The notes: generated by a model not told the origin, from the letters alone. Counted from the stretch's first letter, positions 48,192-59,234 are shown. The stretch: DNA of 64,000 nt from Pachypanchax playfairii (GCA_006937955.1 SSNP01000041.1:1558365-1622364), one strand, 5' to 3'. Numbers and translations are program-made.

Positions 48192-51100
48192 AACCTTTAG
48201 TGAGTCCAGCTGCTGCTGCCGGGTGAGTGTTCATCCATGTTTTTCTACAGTCTTTGGTTTGAATCCAGTTTGCTGTGAATGCACATAACCCAAAAGGAGT
48301 TGGAAAAAAAGAGGCTAATTAAATTGAAAGAAAGAAAAGTGAAATTTTCCTTCACCAAGATTTTAGTTTGAGTATTTTGTTATTCTGATTAGACCAGAAT
48401 AACTCAAGCCTCGTAGGAAAAATCTGGTCTTGTAATCCCATGAACAAGAGTCAGCTCATGTTTTTTATTATTTTTTTTTAGTCAAAATTAGTAGGTTTTT
48501 TTGCTGCTATAAGGATTATAGTGTTAAGATTCCCCTCCTGTCATTTAATATCTACACCTTTTGTATTTGTTTCAGGCAGATTTCCACCTGACATTCGAAG
48601 CTCGTTAAGTTGAATCTCTTCAGATCATCAAAGTGGGGGCTCACATTCTGACAGCCCTCTCAAGTAAATGATGTAAGATTTGCTTATTGAATGGTAACAC
48701 GTCGTTTCTGAATATGCAAATGAGAATGAGAGTGGTGTGTGAAGGAGGTGAACAGAAAACAGACTCTAGTTATATGGAGCCTTCAACCACAACCACGAAA
48801 CAAAGCGTTGTACCACCAGACGCCATTTAAATTTGTCATATTACAGAGGTCATTATCCACGTCCCACAACCCCCTCCAGCAGCATTCACTGCTCATGTTA
48901 ATGAAGAGAATTACTTTTATAATCCAAATGCAAAACCACAGCAGCACAAACACAAACTGCACTGAGTGAAGATTTTATGACCTGGGAATCAATTTGTAAA
49001 ACACGAATGTGGTTATGGCTTCAGTTCGGAGTTAAAAAGAGCATCAGGTCAACCTCAGGCAGATGGCAGCTGTGTTACAGCAGCTATTAAAAAGTTTTTA
49101 TGTGAAATGAAATGGGAGCATTGACGATGAAGCAGAGAGTGTATTGGGATACATTTCACTTGACGGTTAATGAGGCTTTAAAAGCACGAGGGCGGCTCAA
49201 ACAGGAAACATCTGAGTTTGGTTTTTATCGTATAGTTGTTAAAAATCAATCTTTCATCTGACCTTGACTTACTATTAGTGAAATATTTTAATTTCCTGTA
49301 TAAAAGAAAGCAGCTCATCTGCACTTGTAAGAAGCATGTTGGTTGGATAATCGCACCGAAACCCTTTTAGGAAAATTTACTTTGTGCAGTTTGCCAGTAT
49401 TTTCTTTTGCACCTTCTCTAAATCACACACTAAGATCCAATTTTCTCAGATAACCAGAGGTTCATTTATCCTCATATGAAGAGGAGATCATCTCACACCG
49501 AGTGGAGCTAAAGGTAATCCCTGGTCCTGGAAGAAAGAATAATTAAAAGGTTAAGTGCTTTTCTCTCCCCCCCCCCCCAAGATCAACGGGAGCAGCTTTA
49601 AACTGAGGCCGGTGGCTCACTGCTCTAATTTGCAGAAAATGTCAATACGAAAATGTCAAGGAATAGGTCAAACACAAGCTATCCGGGGTTTCGCCAGAAA
49701 GCAGCGCTTTTCAAACCAAAGTGAAGCTGCCACTTTGGCTGAGTCGACGGGGCTTGGCACATTAGCCTGTTAAAAGACCTTTTAGCTGTTTAACTTTACA
49801 GTCTGCTCTGGGCACCATCACATTCAGACTTAATAAACCCTTCAAGAGTGTCTGCACATGCAATGTATCACTGAGATAATCAATCACGCTCGGAAACAGT
49901 TGGTATTTGAGTCATTTAATAATATGTAAAAATGATTTAAATGAGTCATTTTGAACAAAATGTTTGAGAATATTATGCTGCATGTGGAAGTTTGTGGAAT
50001 AAAAAGAAATGATGGGCTTTATTATAAGGACTTCTCTGGTCCATTATACAGATAATAATCTAAGTGTAAAGAATGTTTTAACAGATGGAAACATTTTCCT
50101 GGTAGGATTTTGTCCTCAAACTTGTATCTTGATGAACAAATTCTTAATGAATTTAAATAGAAGTTAAATTTTAATTTCTCATATTCATTATTTGGAATAA
50201 CGGTGTTTGAAGTAACATGGTTGGATTTTCAGTAATGGAATAATCTAATTAATTACAATTTCACTGTTATCGTTAGTGAACGTTAAATGCAGTACTTTAC
50301 TGGTTACACTCACACATGCACACACAAACATGGTTGTGGGGAGGCTGGGTGGGTTGCGAGAAAAGCAATTACAATTGGCTAAGAAAGAGTCACATGATTC
50401 ACGGTAGTGTTGTCACAATACTAACATTTTTAACTCAATTCGATACTGGAAAAAAAACTTGATACTTGATTTTGATACTGAGGTGATTTTAAAACACCAA
50501 TTTAGTGAACAAGTAGATACAATTCTTTTTATCTAGCTTCCTTCATTTATAATGCAAAAATGTAAACAGTTGTTAAGTATGAACAAATTTGCTTAAACTT
50601 TTCAAGTTCGCCATTCCACCTTCAAATCTGAGAACCAAGCAATACAGATGTGCACGGGCGCCATGTCCCTGAAACGCTACCACCACTGCCACCATGATCC
50701 TCCCAGGACCATGATACACTGCAACCATTATGATAAAACCACCATGACCTTGCCCATTGAAGCATTGTGTGTGTGATCCATGATCAGTCTCTCTATATCA
50801 TGTGAAACATGGAATCTGCCATATTATGTGCTTGTTGACCTCCTCAAGACTCTGGAAAAGTGGATTTCTAACATCATGGCCGGATCATTAACTGGAGCAG
50901 GTTTAGATGGGAACTGGAAGGAGTTTACTACCTTTTGTTGTTTCAGATTTTATGACTGAAGGTGAAAGAAGTAATGCAAACCAGGAGAAAGAAACATGTC
51001 TGAATGACATAAGCCTAAAAAATATGTCAAATGAAAAGCAGGCCTTTCAGTGTTGGATTTCCTCTTAAAGCCTGAGTAAACAATAGTCTATGTAGCTCTT

Positions 51101-51329
51101 GAAAAAAATCTTAATCTAAAAAGAAGTATAAACATGGTTCATGTTTAATATACTTCACCACATCAAGTCTTGAATTAAGCTGTGACGTGTCCACTAAGGA
51201 TTGGGTTTGCATTTCAGACTGCAGGCTCTTTGAAAAAAATCATAAAAATCGAGTTACTTTCACATCAGCAGCTGGCGTGGTATCTGTGTGCCAATGTGCA
51301 AATTATTGTGAAACCAGAGTCTTAAAGAA
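48192..51329. other. intronic, mainly unique sequence
   Basis: It includes complex repeat-free stretches (48560-49220) with a POU octamer ATGCAAAT at 48714-48721, a C-run at 49567-49579, and a possible old repeat at about 50400-50500 (GATACTTGATTTTGATACTG). No exon was recognised. Confidence 0.4.
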
Positions 51330-51700
51330 ACACAGTGTAACGTTTGGGTTTGTAAGCTGGACTCTAAAGCAGCAGGCAAGACAGAAAAAGCTAAAAAAGG
51401 TTAGTCCACAAAATAAGTCCAGAGGTCAAAAAGCACATGATCCAGTTATCAGTACATTCCAAAATCAGAATTCAGAAACAGACCAGGGGTCGGAAAACTG
51501 CGTAAGCAACTTTCCACGCAAACTTTGGGATTTATAAAAAAAACATAGCGTAAAAATGTACGCAACTTTAAGTTGACTAAGAACCTGGCTTACGCACATT
51601 TTGGACATGGAGAGCACCTGCAGTGCTGCTGCTGAGAAGGATCAAATTCTTTATTCCAGCAGCATTGTACCACTTCGTGCGCACACAGAACAACAACAAA

Positions 51701-51730
51701 CCCCCCCCCCCACACACACACACACACACA
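51701..51730. repeat. C-run and (CA)10 tract
   Basis: Eleven C followed by alternating AC, lying within the Harbinger derivative. Confidence 0.9.
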
Positions 51731-51849
51731 GCCCTCGCCCCGACATGCGGAATATCAGCTGGGGGCCAGATTGAGACAAAATGTCATGTGTCATTTATAG
51801 GACCAACACAGAAGGCATGATTTTTAAATTTTTTTTACAATTTTTAATT

Positions 51850-52470
51850 CTTTAAGTGTGCCTGAAATTTCAGTCAGGACGTCACATATTTTGTGCAGTT
51901 CTTCTCGCACTTCTGACAGTGTCAGTTAGCGCCCGAGGTGCACTGGTGGGACAGGCCGACCCTGCAGCCACATCCTCGGTCGCCGCCCCGGGATGCCTCG
52001 TTGGACGCTTCGTCCACAGTCACTGGGGGGGAAACAACGAGATTTGGTTTTGTTTTATATTTTAAGGACGGACACGTTTGATGTGTATTAATAAAAGGCT
52101 TAGTCTCATCTGCATGGTCAGTGTCTCCCTCCTTCTCCGGCATGATGCCATGCACGCTTGCCGGTTCGAGTATGGCTGAAATCCTAACAGGGAGCTGTGG
52201 GGGATCAGAGGTGCCAGGGGGTCCGCCAGTGGCAGACACACTCTGGCGGTGGCAAGCTATCTTTTTTTTGCCTCCATCTTTAGATCAGACCATTTTTTTA
52301 TATCCGCCACAGATCTCTCTGAAGAACTCACAGCATTGACGGTTTCAGCAACGCTGTGCCACTCTGTGGATTTTGTCTTATTTGTTATGCCACTGCTGTG
52401 ACCTCTAAAAAGCACTTCCTTTTGTTTTTCCACCTCACCCACAAGACCTTGATCTGCAGTCGCCAGCTTA
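51850..52470 (-). pseudogene. Harbinger Myb/SANT-like DNA-binding protein, frameshifted
   Basis: Minus-strand translation gives a Myb/SANT-like (trihelix/NAIF1-type) domain: LVGEVEKQKEVLFRGHSSG, ITNKTKSTEWHSVAE, VNAVSSSERSVADIKK and WSDLKMEAKKR (about 52450-52257). A one-base loss in an A8 run (52262-52269) breaks the frame. The next frame continues ACHRQSVSATGG... to a stop at 51922. A second shift restores a coiled-coil tail, VREELHKICDVLTEISGTLK (from 51910). In Harbinger systems the Myb-like partner brings the transposase to DNA and the nucleus. The single A-run shift could be a sequencing error; the second break argues for a pseudogene. Confidence 0.8.
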
Positions 52471-53110
52471 TTGGTGGAACGCTGTCACGAGTCGGGTCAT
52501 GTATATGTACAAGGCACTTTGCATTGACCATTTACGGCAGAAAGTCGGCGTGTTGAGGGCGGGATGTGATCCAGAAACACCTGAGCACATTTCTAGGTAA
52601 AGTGTGATTTATAAAGCGGAGATTGAGTGCAGCTGTGCGTACGCCATGTTTTATAGGTCCCAAACTTACTTGGCGTAAGTAGATTTTTTTTGCTGAGCTT
52701 AAGTACGGTTTTAGTAAGGATTCTACGCAAAGTTTTATAAGTGAGACCCCAGGGAATGATCAGAACCTCCATGGTCAAAAACAATGACTAATTTGGTGGA
52801 GTTATGGGTAGTGGCTCAGGTAAAGACACGGTCCAGGTTCAGAAACAGATATGGAATAAATCAGACTACTAGACATGAACTTGACTCGACTTGACAGTGG
52901 CACACAATAGCACTAACAAAGTTAACTGACTATCTGGAAATTTGAGCCTCTCTATGCAGAGCTTATAAAGAGTCTGGGACATGTGCAAATAGAGAGCGAG
53001 AGCTGTGCACAGGTGATGAACATGATGAGAGACAAGAGAAGCAGACATGAACAAACAGAACCTTGGCATGATGTGAATAGAAACATAACACATGGTAAAG
53101 TTTAGAATAT

Positions 53111-54654
53111 TTAGGATGAATATAAGTATAGAAACAGGAAATAATCCTTTACGGGTCTTTTTTTTTTATCCCTATTCCACTTTCTGTGTAAAATAATTTT
53201 TTTTCTTTTATTTAACTTGAATTCCACAACACCATAAATTTATTTGAAAAATATTTTTTCACAGTACGTTTTACTATTAAGATCGATCGATGTTATTTAT
53301 CCTGGAATAAAAGCCGGTTATTTGATATGACAATTGTCCAAACGTTTCCTGGTTTCGGATTTGCAGGAAATATTTAAACCCATACATAAAAAATAGAAAG
53401 CCTGTTTGTTGATGAGACTTTTCATTGTTTTTCAGCCTTGATCAAGTCCATTGTTTGAACATAGATTAATTGAATGTTTTTTTATTCATAAGCATTCCCA
53501 TGTTTTGTATTTGGTCTATTTATTAAGCAGTGATTAGACCAAATGAAAATAAAACATGACAACTGCATAAAGATTTTAAATTAAAATACAATAAATGTTC
53601 ATATTATGATGCATCTCTTGATAACTGATGGAGAAATCTGTATCTGAAACGATACAGTTTAGAAAAGGCGAGATGTTGCCCTCTGATCGGGGGAATGCTG
53701 TTGATAAGATGCAGGAACAAAAACTGCATTATTAAGCTTTTTAATGCAGATTTCAGGGAAACTAACTTTAATTATTATGTACCAAAATGTTTTACAACAT
53801 CTCTGTGTCCAATATACTACAATGAGTTAAATTCCTTCATTTGCAGACATAAAACCGGATCAGGATGAAGTTATTATTGGATTAAAAAACAAATCAAATT
53901 TAAACAAAGACACAATTTAGTTTGAGGAGCTCTCGGGAAATTACTGTATCAAAAGAAACTTTCTCCTCTTGCCAGTAATGAGTATAAAGGTTTTGTGTAT
54001 GATTACAGCAACATCATGGCACAGGTATAATATGTTGTTAATAAAAATAAAATCAACTCCCACCTTTTTTTCCCTCTAACAAGCTGAACAGAAACTGAAG
54101 TAGGTGTTATTAGACATTTTGCAGGCTGCAGATAGATGCATTTGGAGCTTCTTTATCTTTTCTAAATAAACAGGAACAAGTTGGTAGAAATATATAAAAT
54201 GTATTTATTCTGTATGAAAACTAAAAGAAATGTTTACGGTGAAATTCCTGTCATTTAATCTGGTTTTACATTGGACAAACTTTCATTCAACCTTTCAAAG
54301 CAACACAGGAGGAAATAATTTACAGATTAACAGAGGTGTCAGAAGAAGAAGTAGAGAGCAGAAATCCAGTCCAGGAGCTATTCCAACTATCAATAAACCA
54401 GCTGAATTCAATTAGCACAGCTCGTTTACCAGGTAGATGAGCTAGTTGGTGAAAACACCTTCTCTAGATGTACAGGCAGATCCAAACACATGGCAGGATT
54501 TCTGCAGGATTTGTGCTTTTTTTTACTTTCTACTTCTACTTTTGACACCTCTGCAGATTAATTAAGAACTAGATGCATTAAAGAGCTGATGCTTTTTACA
54601 TTTACATTAGAAAGAGAGAAAAGAAAAATGCAGAATGAATTTTTCGGATCATAC
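53111..54654. other. intronic sequence, nothing recognised
   Basis: AT-rich. No transposon or exon was identified before the tafa2 exon. Confidence 0.4.
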
Positions 54655-54807
54655 CATCTACACATGAAGGGGCAGCTCTGGTGGTTCCAGCCACTTGCCC
54701 AGGAAAGCAGGAGCACTTCACAGTTTGCGATCGCTCCTCAATTTTGTTCTTGTTGCAACAGCGATGTAACGCCACCACCTCGCAGGTACCCGTCCGGACA
54801 TGATGCG
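54655..54807 (-). CDS. tafa2: tafa2 (fam19a2) internal coding exon, N-terminal half of mature peptide
   Basis: This exon encodes the first half of the secreted TAFA2 chemokine-like peptide. Read on the minus strand it gives HHVRTGTCEVVALHRCC, then NKNKIEERSQTVKCSCFPGQ, then VAGTTRAAPSCVD. That is nearly identical to vertebrate TAFA2 as I recall it and carries six of the ten conserved cysteines (C, CC, C-S-C, C). TAFA proteins are about 130-residue secreted brain peptides. The donor is GTATGA just after GAT-G (54654-54653), leaving phase 1, which joins exactly to the exon at 45692-45816 to make Asp-Ala. The acceptor is a tandem CAGCAG (54813-54808), so the exon may start at 54810 or 54807; I chose the proximal AG so that the first codon completes as G|CG (Ala). 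The upstream exon with the signal peptide was not found. TAFA1 is a less good match. Confidence 0.95.
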
Positions 54808-54810
54808 CTG

Positions 54811-55715
54811 CTGGAGACAAGACATGGATTTTTAAAAAAAAAGAAAAGGTGAAGGAAATAAATCACTGCTGGGCTCTGATTGAGACCCAGTTGGTCTTTA
54901 TTGCATTATTTATATGACTAACACCAATAATGTCTTTTAAAAGATCTTATTCATAATCCTCTCTTTACCAGCAAAATACATTCAGTAATTTCAAATTTAC
55001 AACACAAGATCAAATCTTATGTTTTTACTTTTTCAGCAGGTTAAGGCACAAAAACTATGTGCAAATTTAGAAATATCTGCTTTGTATTACGCATTCAAAA
55101 AATAGATTTTGGCTCCATGCAAATCGTCTATGTCCATGAAATGTAATATGCACAATTTGTGTGCAACCAAAGTTTATTTTTAGGGAAAAACTTCCATCAA
55201 ATAATTGGAGTTAATCTAATAAATCATTATTTTGAGTGCTGAAGTCGCTGAACTTGAGTTTGGAGTTATATTTTCTCATTTGTTAATTTGACCTGTTTGT
55301 TTGCTCGATTTATTATCTTGTATTCTTCAAAGTAGATTTTCTTTATTTAAACTTTAAGTTGCTTCATTGGTTTATTTTGATTCAATAAAGTTCTGTTTAT
55401 ACTGTTTCTTGCCAAACCTCAGGCCTTCTAAAATACTCTGTCCAACCTGCTACGCCAGACGTATCATAACTGATACAACTATTTCAGAGTTTTTTTAAAA
55501 GCTATACCTCTTTAATAGTACTTTAAAAAAAATAATCTTAAGATTATAGCATTAAGATTTTTTAGCCACACAAAATATTAATAAAATAAACTGACATAAA
55601 AATGTAACATTTCAGAATAATATTTATTATATCAGGCTTTAAAGTTTGCAACTGATATGATTAACTCTGTCAAACAGTGAAGCCAAAATCACACTAAAAA
55701 TCTAATAGTTGTAAT
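54811..55715 (-). other. tafa2: start of the upstream tafa2 intron
   Basis: The polypyrimidine tract and CAGCAG acceptor of the exon at 54655 lie at its low-coordinate end. The rest is AT-rich and unrecognised. The signal-peptide exon is not here. Confidence 0.5.
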
Positions 55716-55721
55716 GTTTTA

Positions 55722-56942
55722 TGTCAGGGGCCGTGAGTTCCACGGCCGCCTGTGTGGGTATTTGAGTTTGTATGTTTAGGGGCTCTTGAGTTTAGTTTAG
55801 ATCTAAGTTAGATTATTGTATTATGTCTTTATGTGTAGTCAGTGTGTGTCTAGTGTGGAGTTTGTATTGTCTTAGTCTATTGTCACAGTTCATGTTTAGG
55901 ATCTGTTTGTCTCTTCTCTGGTTTTATCAGTTCATGTTCCATATATGGTCATGTCACTTCCTGTGCTTCACCTTTGTCTATTAGATTGTCTGCACCTGTC
56001 TCTGGAGTTGATTGTCGGCACCTGTGTCTCGTCTGGGTCCGGCACTATTTAAGGTTGGAGCTCTTGTCAGTTCAGTGCTGGTATGTGAGTGCCAGCTCAT
56101 AGAGGGGTAAAGGGTAATGAAATAGCTGATTATTATGCTAACAAGCAGCAAAACTAGATAATGTGACAGAGATACCATATAGTGTGGCAGAAATAAAAGC
56201 AGTTATTAAGAAACATATAATGGAAGAATGGCAAGAACAATGGGTAAGGGGAGAGAAAGGAAGGCATTTGTATAATATAAAGGGAAAATGGAAAATATTC
56301 AAATGAATAACAAAGATCAAGTAGTAATTTCAAGGATGAGAAAGGGACATACTGGGTTCAATAGTACACTTCATATAATAGGGAAACATGATACAGGATT
56401 ATGGGAATGATAGGGAAACAGTAGAGCATGTATTATGTTATTGTAAGAAATAGGAAAATATTAAAAGAAAAATTTAAAATTAAGAGATATGAACAATTGA
56501 ATTTAAAGAATCTGTTAAAAGGAGAAATAGAGGTTTATAGATCTAGAATTTTTAAGGAAAAGTGGTATAATAGAGTTTAATGGGAAATTATTTATAGGAT
56601 ACTCTTCACTTTGACTCACACTCCAATACAGTAGATGGCGGTAATGCATCTAAAGTTGGTTGCCACCCGCCAATAAAACAGAGAAGAAGTTCAGTTCTGG
56701 ACCGTTGTCCACTGTCATATGTTTATTGTCCTTGTCGTGAGTCTTTTGTCTTTGGTTTTGTAGAGTCATAGTTAGGGTTGTAGAGTTTAGTCTTGGAGCA
56801 TAATTATAGTATAATCTGGAGTTAGTGTCACCGCTTTTGTTTCCCCCACCTGTGTTTATCCTTAATAAACTGTTTTTATTTGAGACTGCCACTCTCTGCA
56901 TCTCTACATTTGAGATCCACCTCACCCTTGTGATTCATGACA
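55722..56942 (+). mobile_element. solo LTR with nested LINE
   Basis: The outer ends TGTCAGG and CATGACA give a TGTCA...TGACA inverted pair. GTTTTA flanks both sides (55716-55721 and 56943-56948). Removing the nested 607-bp LINE and one copy of its duplication leaves an LTR of about 600 bp. Features include ACTATTTAAGG (TATA-like, about 56044), CCTTAATAAACTG (polyadenylation-like, about 56860) and CTCTGCATCTCTACATTTG in U5 position. It has CACTTCCTGT and CACCTG motifs in common with the LTR at 11472. No internal retroelement genes adjoin it. Confidence 0.75.
56082..56688 (+). mobile_element. 5'-truncated LINE inserted in the LTR
   Basis: It is flanked by GTTCAGTGCTGG (56070-56081) and GTTCAGTTCTGG (56689-56700), an 11/12 target duplication. 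The broken plus-strand frames read ...HTGFNSTLHIIGKHDTG..., ETVEHVLCYCKK, a C-terminal cysteine/histidine motif of non-LTR retrotransposons, then RIFKEKWYNR. The 3' tail has CAGTAGATGGCGGTAATGC, AGTTGGTTGCCACCCGCC, AATAAAACAGAGAAGAAG. The start is truncated. The clade (L1- or I-like) is uncertain. Confidence 0.8.
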
Positions 56943-56964
56943 GTTTTATACATGCCAAGAAAAA

Positions 56965-57470
56965 CAATAGAACATCACAGTAAATGGTGAACTGGAACCA
57001 AATGCATGTAAAGATGCAGAGAATGTAAAAAAAAAACTACCACAAGGAGCATGAAGGACACAAGCAGTCTTTATGCAGGAGCAACGTGATCACAGAACTA
57101 AGAGCAGCTGAGGAGTGTAAGGAGTTGATCAGACAGATGTCAGCCAGGTGTGACAGGGTAGTGAAGTGTGCAGCAGAGGAAAACACACAGGGAATACTCT
57201 AGATACAAGCAGAAAAACTAATACTGATATTACATGAATGTAACTAACAGAAAATAGCAAGAAATACTGTGAGTAGTAATCATGGATATGACTTACAACC
57301 TAAACAAGATCAAACAAGCAAACAAAGAATAATCAGCTAACTGTTGACATGTAATTCATGAAAACAAGAATACAAAAATGAACAAAGACACTGGGAAACT
57401 TGGTAAAATATTAACATAAACAGACACAAAACAAATAACCTAAACCCAGAATCCGTCCATGGAATGAACT
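56965..57470 (-). mobile_element. possible old LTR, minus orientation
   Basis: Minus-strand TCTGCATCTTTACATGCATTTGG resembles a U5 end, and the AG/CA-rich body (CAGACAGATGTCAGCCAGGTG) looks like other inverted LTRs in the window. No ends or duplication could be defined. Confidence 0.3.
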
Positions 57471-57686
57471 GTTAACTGTGTTATCTTTATGAACAAGGTG
57501 TTTTGCTTAAAAGTAGATTCGAGCCTGCTGTATTTAGATAAAACCACTCTCCATTGTCTGAATCCTTTCAACATTTCACCGTTTCATTCTTACATGGGAC
57601 ATTTTCATAAGGTGTGTTCCTGCAGAATATCTAACATGAACAAAATCTGAAACTGAAACAGGCACTTTTTTAAGCCTTCACATTAA

Positions 57687-57870
57687 AGCAGTCCTAAATA
57701 ACGTTTCTGCAGCCGTGTCTCAGATGGCCGTTGCTCGAACTGGTGTTCTGTTAAAAAATGCTACCTGTTGAGATGTGCTACCGAATCCTTCTGCACATGT
57801 GCCATTCTACAGTCTTGACTTCAATAAACAAATTAATCGTTTGTTTTTTTGTTTCTATATTTTCCATAAA
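57687..57870 (+). mobile_element. TTAA-type repeat, family gamma, copy 2
   Basis: TTAA (57683-57686) precedes AGCAGTCCTAAATAACG, then TTTCTGCAGCCGTGTCTCAG, GCCGTTGCTCGAACTGG, GCTACCTGTTGAGATGTGCT, TCTACAGTCTTGACTTCAAT and TTTGTTTCTATATT. The order is the same as in the copy at 63841. The right boundary is not defined. Confidence 0.75.
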
Positions 57871-58199
57871 TACATTTTATATATCAAATAAATTCTCCCA
57901 GGACAGGAACACTAAATATGCTATTTTTACTTTCTTTGCATTGTTAGAGTGACAGGCAAATGTTTGGACACACCCAGAGGAGAAGGACCCAGAGGACTTT
58001 TATATAGAAAATATCTGGGAAGGGTCATAAAAATATGTTTAAATAATTAACAGGACATATTTGCCATAAACAAGAATACTGTATAAACTTCTCATAACAT
58101 CTCATTATGAAATAAGTTGTAAATTTGCACTATGGAGGCATTTTTCATTAGGGCAGCATAAATCATCAGAACACCACTTCCAGCTGCAACCCAAATTAC
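57871..58199. other. unannotated sequence
   Basis: It may contain the unrecognised remainder of the flanking family gamma copies. Confidence 0.3.
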
Positions 58200-58341
58200 T
58201 GAAGTTATACAGTGTAATATAGAGGGATCAGAGAGGCGTCCCGAGTGTCTAATATAAAGCTGAACATGTTTTTAGATGAGTATCCACTTAGACAAGTTTC
58301 ATAACAGTAACTTAAAGTTTTAAAAGGTTTTTTTGAACTGC
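58200..58341 (-). mobile_element. TTAA-type repeat, family gamma-related, copy 3
   Basis: The minus strand reads AGCAGTTCAAAAAAACC, TTTTAAAACTTTAAGTTACT, ACTTGTCTAAGTGGATACTC, AAAAACATGTTCAGCTTTAT, matching 31723 onward. TTAA lies at 58342-58345. Confidence 0.65.
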
Positions 58342-58345
58342 TTAA

Positions 58346-59180
58346 AGGTTTTATATCATTACACAGCAGCTTATCAGAAACAATGGAATGAAAGATTTGC
58401 TTTGATAGATTCACATCTTTTTACTTAATTACATTTCTGGCACTCAAACTTAAATTGATTAAAAACTTCATCTTTCTTGCATCTTGTTTTACTGACCTAC
58501 TGTGATCAGATCCGATTGAACTGACACGTGCTTTTAGAAAACACAAGCTGAGAAGGAACGTGACAGCTACATGTCAAATATTCAAAACAAAACAAAAAAC
58601 TGTTCAAGAGAAATTCTGTTCTGATTACTGTATCGTTTTCAACTTCTAAAAGCATAGCAGCGCTTCCAAATCCCACCCGTTTGTCTCTGTTCATCAGAAA
58701 TTATGTAGGTAGTCATCCAAAATTAGCAGAATGCTTACTCATGCTCTGCTTGAGATACGGAAAGACAAACACTCAGCAGCCAAACTGCTTCAGATGCTTG
58801 AAGGCGAATAACTGCCAGCTGTTTCACACTGCGAGGCTGTGGTGCTTTGACTAGGTTTGGAGTTCTACTTGGATGTTTGCCCAGATTCCCCCAAACAGCA
58901 AACACACAGGAAAGCATTTCTCTGAGGAATCTCTATATTCTTAAAATCCAGAGGTTGTTTTAATACCTGCTGTGCGCCCACTGTGGTGGAGAGGAGGTGC
59001 AGTGCTTTCAACATGCTGCTAGTGTTGAATTCTGGAGCTTTTATTTTATTTTTTTATAAGAGAAAGATGGTTTCATAAAATGTAGATAAATGAATTCCAA
59101 ATCAAGGTGGTTCAACGTGCATTTTAACAGCAACATTCCCAGTTTGATTGCAGCTGAGGCTTGTGTTGGATCTAGTGGCT
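58346..59180. other. unannotated sequence
   Basis: A minus-strand ATG-led frame followed by a donor-like CAG|GTATTA near 58975-59023 was considered and rejected. Nothing else was recognised. Confidence 0.4.
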
Positions 59181-59234
59181 NNNNNNNNNNNNNNNNNNNN
59201 NNNNNNNNNNNNNNNNNNNNNNNNNNNNNNNNNN
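59181..59234. other. assembly gap (54 N)
   Basis: There are fifty-four N immediately before a run of 20 C (59235-59254). The gap length should not be trusted, and open frames drawn across it are meaningless. Confidence 0.99.

Larger units (their letters stand above)
51487..52749 (-). mobile_element. PIF/Harbinger element retaining only a Myb-like gene
   Basis: The 1263-bp element is flanked by CAG on both sides (51484-51486 and 52750-52752), the CWG duplication known for Harbinger elements. The ends start GGGTC(G/T), with subterminal TTTATAA and CTTACGC/GCGTAAG motifs at both sides (51487-51600 and 52570-52749). Inside it, on the minus strand, is a frameshifted Myb/SANT-like gene. The DDE transposase gene that autonomous Harbinger elements carry is absent. 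A (CA)n tract sits inside at 51711-51730. Confidence 0.8.
51330..53100 (-). mobile_element. LTR-like sequence, minus orientation, split by a Harbinger derivative
   Basis: The flanks 51330-51483 and 52753-53100 join smoothly as ...CAGAAACAGACCAGGGAATGATC... once the inserted element is left out. The joined region has the AG/CA-rich look of a minus-strand fish LTR (AGGTTCAGAAACAG, GAGCTTATAAAGAGTC as an inverted TATA box). Outer ends and duplication were not found, so the LTR identity is tentative. Confidence 0.35.
45817..54654 (-). other. tafa2: tafa2 intron between the two identified exons
   Basis: This is the 8.8-kb intron inferred from the matched phase-1 donor and acceptor. It is packed with transposons: a SINE-like copy with a TG microsatellite (46628-46853), a TTAA-type MITE containing a nested Harbinger-like MITE (47111-48187), and an LTR-like sequence interrupted by a Myb-carrying Harbinger derivative (51330-53100). 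The stretches 45817-46627, 48560-49800 and 53110-54654 look like unique sequence. No further exon was recognised inside it. Confidence 0.85.

Noticed and set aside
58975..59023. Minus-strand MLKALHLLSTTVGAQQ followed by CAG|GTATTA, as a signal-peptide exon of tafa2
   Set aside because: It is hydrophobic and has a donor, but the sequence does not resemble TAFA2 N-termini and the exit phase (0) does not suit the G|CG entry of the next exon.
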